Below, one piece after another: positions 57,174 to 64,000 of a stretch of DNA of 64,000 nucleotides. The notes beneath the pieces are model-generated. The model was not told where the DNA came from, ran no database searches, and was given only the letters and a program-made list of their open reading frames with translations. Positions within the stretch are counted from its first letter, which is position 1; every line of letters starts with the position of its first letter. The position numbers and the translations under genes were made by a program. The DNA comes from DATNPX01 sp036702975 (lineage in GTDB: Bacteria > Cyanobacteriota > Vampirovibrionia > Obscuribacterales > Obscuribacteraceae): positions 20,818 to 84,817 of the forward strand of contig DATNPX010000019.1 in the NCBI GenBank assembly GCA_036702975.1, written 5' to 3'.

Positions 57174-59168
57174 TCAGTGCCCATGTTTCACGAGTTTCAC
57201 GTTTTTGATCAAGAACAGCGCTGGGTCATGAGGCTCGCTGGGTTGCACAGACTCTGTTTCCGCAAACAAGGGAATTTTAAAGACAGTGTCACCACCTTGG
57301 TCAGAGCCAGCTACTTCAATTAGCCTGCGAGAACCTTTGAGTAGAAGACTTCGAAGACGATGAGACTTTCTCGATGTGAGCATTACGGTAGAACCTAAAA
57401 GGCTTTTGTCGGAACGGAGCGTACAGCCGCTCATCACCCACCCGTCATCAACACAACCAATACTTAACGGCGGTGAATCGCCGACCAAGAGCGCAATCCA
57501 ACCAATCTCATAGTCGGGTTTTTGAAAATTTCGAATTCGCTTGGAAAATTGAAATACCGGTTTCAAATCCAATTGACCCATCCAGCGAATCCAGTCACTC
57601 CAACTCTTCTCAAACATAGGTTCGCCTCTAATAGTCAGTAACGAGTGCGATGCATTGCCGAATGGAACTAAAAGCAGATCCCCACTTTTTATGGGACTAA
57701 TACGCCAAGAGTTTTCCAACAACTCACATTTTTCCAAACCAGGATGACCGGCATACCCAGCAATGTATTTCTCATCAGAAGTTAAAGGAACATCGGGTTC
57801 AAACACATGCAATCTGTTGGCGAAATGCAAATGCGGTGCCGACTGTCGTTTTTCTGAGTTGTGATAGGCGTATGCCAAACGAAGAGTATTCCCGAGTTCA
57901 AAGGAATTCTTGTCCGTAAACGGCAGAACAACTGCCGCTCCATCATAATCAGCCGATGCGAGCTCCGACAATTTCTGGCAAATCTTGTAGAACATCGAAT
58001 CCATTGCCAGTTGCATTTGTCCGTCAGTCACTCTGCCAGGGATGGCACATAGGAAAGTCAAAATCACACAGGCAAGAACAATTTTCTTAAGCTTGTCTTC
58101 GAGAGCAACGCAAGCCATCGCGAAAGCAGGGCAAAGCAGGACAATCAACGGATAGAAGGTGTAGCAAATCTCCGCTGGCCATCCACACAGGCCAAGAGTT
58201 CCAACCACGACTGCCACTGTTAGGCTAAGGCTCAGCCTCAGACCGCTCCCAAATGGCTTCTCTCTATCTAGCAAAAAAACAAGTGCGAGAATACTGACAG
58301 CAAGTGCAATAGTAAACTCCGGCATGCCAACTAGATAATGAGCCAAGCGCACAACCATGGACCCTAAACTATAGTCCATCACGTTATATCGCTTGAATTG
58401 CGGACCTCCAAATGCAAAATAGAAAATCTGATACAACAGCAACGCAACAACAGCTACGGTTAGGATGATAGAACTGATTCGGCGATAGCCATCTTCATTG
58501 CTATGGCGAATAAAAGATATCCCCCAAAGACAGGTGGCATAGACAACGAGAAGTTGGCCAGTTTGCTTGGTGAACATTGCACCTACTATCGAAGCAGCAT
58601 ACACGCTTATCGCAACAAATATCTGCCGCCGTTTATACTGCATATGAAATGCTGAGGCTGTCACGTAAACCGTGATTGCAAAGAAAAGCCCGACAAGCAG
58701 TTCGGCTTTGTCCAATGTATAAACAACCTCTAACGTGGGCTTGCAGACGAAGAGGAGAAAAACAGCAAGCGCAGCAGCAAAAGGCTTGCTGCTTAGTTTG
58801 ACACTTGAGTAATAAGAGACGATTGCGGTACATGCGAATAGAAACCACCTAAAAAGGAAAAAATCTCTCGGTTGTTCTAAGCCACAGGCCCACAGGGCAA
58901 AATCTGTAACGTGAGCTCCAGGCCGTAGGTCTGCACATGCGAGTTGCCACCAATTCCTAAACCCTGTAGACATTAGGAATGAACTGGTATCAACAATTTG
59001 CAAGTAATCACTAAACATTCCCCAATACGGATGCGCAAGTACCGGCAGCATAATCAGAGATGCAACAAAGATCAGAACTGCGGCAGGAGCAATTCGACTT
59101 ACTTTGTTTGACATTCCTGTCATCTGGAATTGGGCATGCGCAACTGGTTGATTCGGAGACTCGCTCAT
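57174..59168 (-). CDS. Large membrane protein, GT-C-like, paralogue 1
   Basis: 664 residues, about eleven membrane helices in the first 410, then a soluble domain. The N-terminal part MLPVLAHPYWGMFSDYLQIV matches the paralogue at 60255 (MMPVLLRPHWGMFSDPGQIV), as do CADLRPG, TLEVVYTLDKAELLVGLFFA and the C-terminal IGWIALLVGD segment. The acidic FSD in the first loop would suit a GT-C active site. A GT2 gene lies between the two paralogues. Probably a glycan-assembly or transfer enzyme; not proven. Confidence 0.65.
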   Translation of the reverse strand: MSESPNQPVAHAQFQMTGMSNKVSRIAPAAVLIFVASLIMLPVLAHPYWGMFSDYLQIVDTSSFLMSTGFRNWWQLACADLRPGAHVTDFALWACGLEQPRDFFLFRWFLFACTAIVSYYSSVKLSSKPFAAALAVFLLFVCKPTLEVVYTLDKAELLVGLFFAITVYVTASAFHMQYKRRQIFVAISVYAASIVGAMFTKQTGQLLVVYATCLWGISFIRHSNEDGYRRISSIILTVAVVALLLYQIFYFAFGGPQFKRYNVMDYSLGSMVVRLAHYLVGMPEFTIALAVSILALVFLLDREKPFGSGLRLSLSLTVAVVVGTLGLCGWPAEICYTFYPLIVLLCPAFAMACVALEDKLKKIVLACVILTFLCAIPGRVTDGQMQLAMDSMFYKICQKLSELASADYDGAAVVLPFTDKNSFELGNTLRLAYAYHNSEKRQSAPHLHFANRLHVFEPDVPLTSDEKYIAGYAGHPGLEKCELLENSWRISPIKSGDLLLVPFGNASHSLLTIRGEPMFEKSWSDWIRWMGQLDLKPVFQFSKRIRNFQKPDYEIGWIALLVGDSPPLSIGCVDDGWVMSGCTLRSDKSLLGSTVMLTSRKSHRLRSLLLKGSRRLIEVAGSDQGGDTVFKIPLFAETESVQPSEPHDPALFLIKNVKLVKHGH

Positions 59169-59314
59169 CTAAACTTGGAAGCCAGCATCGGCTCGACAAC
59201 AATCATTCATTGACTGAGACCCCGAAGTCAACCCAAGTGGCTTCAGGCGAGTCCAACTTTTTTGAGTCAACGTTAAAAGCATGAATACCATTGTCAAGAT
59301 CTGGTCACGTGCAA

Positions 59315-60130
59315 CTATCTAATTATCCTGCCCGTGCGCCCTGTCGCTTCTTGCTTCAACGAACCGCGAATCGTCCGAGTTGCGGTGATGTCATTGTGCG
59401 TTTTCTTTGCACGATATGCGTTTCGCGCTGACCGCATAGCGATCTGAAAAATATCAAGCAGCATTTTTGGCGAATCAACCAACAGACTTACCTTCGAACC
59501 GTCGCAGTGCGACCAATTGATTGGAACCTCGAAAACAGAATAGCCTCGCAACTTAGCCACGTGAAGAATCTCAACATCAAAAGCAAATCCGTCGGACTGC
59601 GCTACCGAAAATAGCTCATGCGCTTGTTCACGCTTGAAAAGTTTAAAACCGCACTGAGTATCAAATATTCCGCGCACTAACAGCGAACGAACTAAGACGT
59701 TAAAGCAGATCCCAGCAAATCGTCTAGATAAGGACGACTCTACCTTCTTATCGCAGGCAAACTTTGCACGTGATCCAATTGCAATGTCTGCGCCTTCGTC
59801 TAGAACCGCTAGAAGATTTGCAACCTCATCTATTGGGGAGCTTCTGTCCGCATCAGTTATTAAAACGAAGTCACCTTGAGCGGCGATAACCCCAAGTCGG
59901 ACAGCGTATCCTTTTCCCCGATTGCCTCCATAGGATAACAACCGTACGTTCGGATACACGCTTGCATGAGACTGTACAACCTGACTAGTTCTATCTGTAC
60001 TGCCATCATCAACGACTAAAACTTCAAACGAATCGTAGTGATCCGTGAGGTAGTCATTTATGGATGAAAGCGTGGCAGGTAGCCTTGACTCTTCGTTAAA
60101 TGCTGGAATTACAACAGACAATTGCACCAT
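59315..60130 (-). CDS. Dolichyl/polyprenyl-phosphate glycosyltransferase, ALG5-like
   Basis: 271 residues, GT2 without membrane helices. LSVVIPAFNEESRLPATLSS, VVDDGSTDRTSQVV, NRGKGYAVRLG and the ITDADRSSP metal motif (D-A-D) are all those of ALG5/DPG synthase type enzymes; GIFDTQCGFKLFKRE is a further family mark. Makes a polyprenyl-phosphate-linked sugar. Lies between two GT-C-like paralogues, on the strand of paralogue 1. A basic tail (RSARNAYRAKKTHND) may hold it to the membrane. Confidence 0.93.
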   Translation of the reverse strand: MVQLSVVIPAFNEESRLPATLSSINDYLTDHYDSFEVLVVDDGSTDRTSQVVQSHASVYPNVRLLSYGGNRGKGYAVRLGVIAAQGDFVLITDADRSSPIDEVANLLAVLDEGADIAIGSRAKFACDKKVESSLSRRFAGICFNVLVRSLLVRGIFDTQCGFKLFKREQAHELFSVAQSDGFAFDVEILHVAKLRGYSVFEVPINWSHCDGSKVSLLVDSPKMLLDIFQIAMRSARNAYRAKKTHNDITATRTIRGSLKQEATGRTGRIIR

Positions 60131-60254
60131 AGCTGTCAGTATACGTAATCAAGTTGATAGTTTTGTTAATCCTGAATCACTTGGAGAAGACCACCATTGT
60201 TTGGGTTAGTGTTGTTCTTCTTCGGCAACATGGACACACACGGGGCTAGATGTC

Positions 60255-62318
60255 ATGAAATTGGTCGATTCTCACAAATCATCAATCGGTTTCCGCATCG
60301 CTCTCCTCGCACTGACGACTTTAGTCATGATGCCTGTCTTGCTAAGACCACACTGGGGTATGTTCAGCGATCCCGGACAGATTGTCGATACTTGTCACAC
60401 TCTTTTCAGCCACAAGACGACGTTCGCAGAACTTGTTGGTGTTGCATGTGGAGACTTCAGGCCAGTATTCCATCTGGCGAACTTTGCAGTCTGGGCAATT
60501 TGTCCCGATAATCCATTGCCGTATTTTCTCTTGAAGTGGGCTTGCTTTGCCTTGACTGTCGATCTGACATTTCAAAACGCTTTCCTTTTGAGTGATTCGC
60601 GAAAGGCAGCATTTATCTCAGCAATCGTATGGTTCCTCGCATATCCAACATATGAAGTCATATACACACTCGACAAAGGAGAGATCTATTTAGGCATGCT
60701 GTTCGCCATAGTGATAGCGGCACATCTGCAGTCGCTCCGAGCAGCACGACAAGGTGTATTCACGACCCGGAATCTGTTTTTTGGCGCCATTGTTTTGATC
60801 GGTTGCCTGACTCTTACATTCACCAAGCTGCCGGGTAATTTGGTTCTAGCATACTCAAGTCTGCCTTTGGTAGTAACTATTCTCACCCCCCTTTGCACTT
60901 CCGAACGTAGGGCGTTCTCTCTAAAGGCTCTCTTCAGAGAACCAACTCAAAAATGGCGGCTCTATTTTTTTGGAACGTGCGTATTAGCATCCATTTCTTT
61001 TGTCTGCTTTTACATAGCAGGCGAGGGCTATAAACATCCATACGGAGAAACAAGTTTAAGCCTCTCGTATCTTTGGTCCCAGCTGATTGCATACGTGCAA
61101 GGCATCCCAGAGTTTTTTGCCTGTGTATCTTTAACAGGCGGATGTTTTGCTGCTTCGAGAAATCGTCTTGTCAGTGACGACAATTGGCAAACATTCGAAG
61201 CCGTCATGTTGCTTCTAGTCTCCTTTGTAGGAGCACTAGCTCTTCTCTCCTGGAAATCTCAAATTGCATACAGCTACTATCCCCTCTACTCGTTCTTGCT
61301 GCCGGCATTTGCTTGTGCAATTAGCAGCGGTGAATCACGATTTAGATTCTTTCCTGCAGTCATTGCAACAACCTTTCTAGCATTGCTATTGCCAGCTCGA
61401 TTTGTTGATGCCCAGCAGCAATTCCAGATGGATTCCTTGTTTTTAAATCTCTCAAAAACAATTGCATCAAAGAGTCTGCCTTTTATCAACAGCGTGATCG
61501 TCCCTATGAATCATCAAGCCTCGGCTGAACTTGGTGAGGAACTGGAATTTATGACTTATAGTTTTGCAGGCAAACAACCGCCTCCTTACGATGCTGTTTT
61601 TCGAGGAGTAGCGGCACAAAAATCAACGGCTCCGCCAAGAATCAGCAATGTGCTCTTAAACTCTAGCGGTGATTCGCATGAAGATTTGCACCAATTGCCT
61701 GAACCATTCTTTTTCGCAAGCAACTTTGTAGAGACTCCGGGATTTTACAAGCTCAGCTATATTCGAGAGAAAAAACAACACTGGTTGGTAGAAAATGTTC
61801 TGCACGACGATGTAATTTTGATCCCCTACGGCGACCTTCGCCTTAGCAAAATCCCGTACAGAGGGCTTAGCCTATTCATAAAACCCGAGTCGGCCAAACT
61901 TCAATCCTATCCAAGTCTTGAACTTGAACCAATGTTTCGTGTTGAGAAGTCAGTTCATGATCTATTTGGGCGAGTGCAAAAGATTGGCTGGCTCGGCATG
62001 CAAGTGACGAATGATTGCAAATATTCTTTAAACCTCACGGATAATGGTTGGCTTAGGAATCCCTCCACAGTTAATTTCGCCGCTGCACTACAAGGTCGAT
62101 GCCTTGCCGTGGAGACTCAACAGTCCTGCGTCGCCGAAATTTTACTATCCACACAACATCACCACTGCGTAGTCCTAGCCAAACCGGCCTTCCCTGGGGC
62201 GTTTCGTTTTGATATTCCCCTATTGGAGTCTGGACAAATGTTAGAGTCAACAGCGCGAGCGAGAAAAGCACCGTTCCTAATGCAAGTCAACTCCAGCCAC
62301 CTCACGACAAAACTCTGA
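60255..62318 (+). CDS. Large membrane protein, GT-C-like, paralogue 2
   Basis: 687 residues, same plan as paralogue 1: first helix, WGMFSDPGQIVDTCHTLFSH, CGDFRPVFHLANFAVWAIC, TYEVIYTLDKGEIYLGMLFA, about eleven helices, then a 250-residue soluble C-terminal domain with KIGWLGMQV. Divergent from the ALG5-like gene, starting 124 bp away. Likely uses lipid-linked sugar made by that enzyme. Family identity not certain. Confidence 0.65.
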   Translation: MKLVDSHKSSIGFRIALLALTTLVMMPVLLRPHWGMFSDPGQIVDTCHTLFSHKTTFAELVGVACGDFRPVFHLANFAVWAICPDNPLPYFLLKWACFALTVDLTFQNAFLLSDSRKAAFISAIVWFLAYPTYEVIYTLDKGEIYLGMLFAIVIAAHLQSLRAARQGVFTTRNLFFGAIVLIGCLTLTFTKLPGNLVLAYSSLPLVVTILTPLCTSERRAFSLKALFREPTQKWRLYFFGTCVLASISFVCFYIAGEGYKHPYGETSLSLSYLWSQLIAYVQGIPEFFACVSLTGGCFAASRNRLVSDDNWQTFEAVMLLLVSFVGALALLSWKSQIAYSYYPLYSFLLPAFACAISSGESRFRFFPAVIATTFLALLLPARFVDAQQQFQMDSLFLNLSKTIASKSLPFINSVIVPMNHQASAELGEELEFMTYSFAGKQPPPYDAVFRGVAAQKSTAPPRISNVLLNSSGDSHEDLHQLPEPFFFASNFVETPGFYKLSYIREKKQHWLVENVLHDDVILIPYGDLRLSKIPYRGLSLFIKPESAKLQSYPSLELEPMFRVEKSVHDLFGRVQKIGWLGMQVTNDCKYSLNLTDNGWLRNPSTVNFAAALQGRCLAVETQQSCVAEILLSTQHHHCVVLAKPAFPGAFRFDIPLLESGQMLESTARARKAPFLMQVNSSHLTTKL

Positions 62319-62461
62319 TATTCAGCCATGCCGTTCGGCTTCATGCAAAATTTTGTTCAGCTCCACCGTTCGAATTGACCACAGATGCATTAAACCTTGT
62401 GAGCAAATGATCAATGCAAAAGTAAAGACAAGTTCGGGCGCCTAGCGATTTACAATAATCA

Positions 62462-63869
62462 TCATTTGGTAAGAGTCTTCATGTCCTTTACTATCTGAAC
62501 GCGGCAATTCCAGGCATCCAGATAGTTATGCATTGCGACATCAACCTTCATGAGACTGCTTCTAATACGGACTTCAACATCTGTTCTGAAGCCCTGCCAA
62601 TTCTCGATTGTAACAAGAGCACTTTCTAAAGATTGTTTAGCAGCTGGTAAGTCTCCCAGGCTAGCTTTCGCCTGACCAATTTTTGCCAAAGAAATTGCAG
62701 AATTGTAAACTGCAAAATCTCCAGCAGCAGCGAGCATAGCCGCCAATTTTTCCCTGTGTGTATTAATTCCGACCTCACGAGGAGTTGCATGCTCAACAAA
62801 CTTAGGCTTGTTTGCGATTTTTGTTCGGTCATAGCGACTTGGATCGATAAGCTTCTCCCAGAGCGTATTTGCCTTCTCATAAGCAGCTATCGCCTTCTCC
62901 CATTGGCCGACTTGGCCATAGCTGTCGCCAATTTCGGCAAAAGACAATGCCAACTCAGATGCTCTTTCCGTTCCGAACCCTTTTTCGTCAATAAACTTAC
63001 TGAATTTGTCCAAATAATCATTAGTTTGAGGTGTAGCTCGGCCAGCTAAATGCAGAGAAGCAACGCCAATCACATCAGCAAAATAGATTTGATACCTAAG
63101 ATCCTTTTCGGTATCAAAAAAACCCGCCTGTCGTCCGACCTGTGCCTCAGCAAGCGCTGCCTTGTAACTACCAAGATGCAACAGACAACGCGAATACCGC
63201 GAAAGGGCATATGCACTCTTGTGCATATGAGACATTTGGGCAACAGAATTCGGAACATCCTTTGTTAGTAAACCTGACGCCAACACCGCCAGCTGAGAGT
63301 ATCGAACTGAAGCTTGCTGGTACTCTGCGTCATCAAACAACATATCCCCTATCTGCTCCAGCACAGAACACTTTTCGTCCGGATCAATAGAGGGCTGCCG
63401 GAGTTGTTCCATCAGTCCACGATATCGTGTAGCGTAGCTTGCCATTGTCTCTGCGCTACAGTTAGACCACCTTGGGCTACGTTTCCAACTCAGTCTTGTC
63501 GCTGCCTCCTCAGGCAACTTCACAAAAACATACGGGGCAATCAAATAGGAAAATGGAATCGCAAAGCAAAGCGTGAGCGCGACCAGAAGAAACACCGTAT
63601 TTCTTGAAGAGCCAAGGATGTTGGAAGTTTGCTGCTTTAGAGAACGAACATAGAGGTCAAGCTCGGAAAGAATCTTCGAACGTGCTTTGGCTTTCTTGGA
63701 GGCGTTGACGAGGTCCTGCGCAAGGTCCCGAACAGTTTGATATCGACGTCCAGAATCTTTGCTTATTGCCACTTGAACGATAGCATCGAGCTCCCTGACC
63801 AACCTTACATCATCATGTTCGAGCCCCCTGAGAGGAAGCGGTTGCTCATTCAGATGTTTATACAGAAGT
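62462..63869 (-). pseudogene. C-terminal remnant of a Ser/Thr protein kinase with TM and TPR domains
   Basis: The frame is open from about 63869 and begins in the tail of a Hanks-type kinase: YKHLNEQPLPLR, RELDAIVQVAISKDSGRRYQ and VRDLAQDL, then one membrane helix (TVFLLVALTLCFAIPFSYLI) and about 330 residues of TPR-like repeats (AEIGDSYGQVGQWEKAIAAY; AKASLGDLPAAKQSLESAL). The ATP-binding and catalytic parts are missing, cut off by a TAA upstream with no kinase sequence to the window edge. If translated from the TTG at 63802 it would give a membrane TPR protein of 446 residues, possibly still functional as such. Confidence 0.75.
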
Positions 63870-64000
63870 GGGCCCGGTTGTTTGGGCCAGCTTCTTTAGG
63901 AACTAAGTGTTAATGACTTCCTGCTCTTGTTCAGGTATTGAATACGGTATCATATCCAAATTATATACTTCAATAGCATTTTGCTTAACCTTCATGTCTC
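63870..64000. other. AT-rich right edge
   Basis: 131 bp with stops in all frames and no kinase sequence; no feature recognised. Confidence 0.4.

Overview
The window reads as one chromosomal stretch of a Gram-negative-type bacterium with mid-40s GC by eye. Secreted proteins with signal peptides, a quinol-type nitric oxide reductase, many TPR proteins, a Ser/Thr-kinase relic and a KaiB-domain protein would fit a non-photosynthetic relative of Cyanobacteria (Vampirovibrionia/Obscuribacterales type). That placement is inference from gene content, not a measurement. No rRNA, convincing tRNA, CRISPR array or intact insertion sequence was found. The first gene is cut by the left edge and the last is a truncated relic near the right edge.

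Left part (1-31 kb) is a stress and persistence region. It holds a TPP enzyme, an isochorismatase-like hydrolase, a secreted metallo-beta-lactamase-fold protein, a histidine kinase, a degenerate receiver, several XRE regulators, an XRE-KaiB fusion, an HPII-type catalase with a signal peptide, a lysine-rich histone-like protein, DUF4142, DUF2188 and YtxH-like proteins, two zinc alcohol dehydrogenases and five small heat-shock proteins. Three of the heat-shock genes form one operon; two encode exported or anchored forms. A pair of divergent ECF sigma factors carries the same 19-bp element in front of each gene. A phosphate permease sits beside a DUF47 partner. A CheB gene, a family-4 glycosyltransferase and a zinc-ribbon gene are broken by frameshifts or stops.

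Middle part (31-47 kb): a three-domain LigD ligase, two SDR/regulator units, a TonB-C protein, an Rcp1-type receiver, a SMI1/KNR4 protein, a methyltransferase, and a nitrosative-stress unit (DUF1858-like protein, Rrf2 regulator, qNOR) with a strong inverted repeat between regulator and reductase. A delta-9 desaturase, an RHH regulator with its own palindrome, and an SDR-led operon follow.

Right part (46.7-64 kb) contains a secreted thioredoxin-like protein read through an in-frame TGA followed by a bacterial-SECIS-like hairpin (candidate selenoprotein), a nucleotidyltransferase/small-protein pair under a 13-bp-arm palindrome, an IS256 transposase relic, a zone of duplicated and decayed SRPBCC and TPR sequence, and a group of polyprenyl-phosphate glycosyltransferases with large GT-C-like membrane proteins.

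The least expected signals are: two homologous non-coding elements 23.5 kb apart (about 5178-5475 and 28752-29041) sharing a perfect 11-bp terminal hairpin; the XRE-KaiB fusion; the possible Cys-Sec protein; the shared ECF element; and three copies of a GTGTATATACAC palindrome near 4.1-4.4 kb. Several breaks lie at single-base indels, so some may be assembly errors rather than gene decay.
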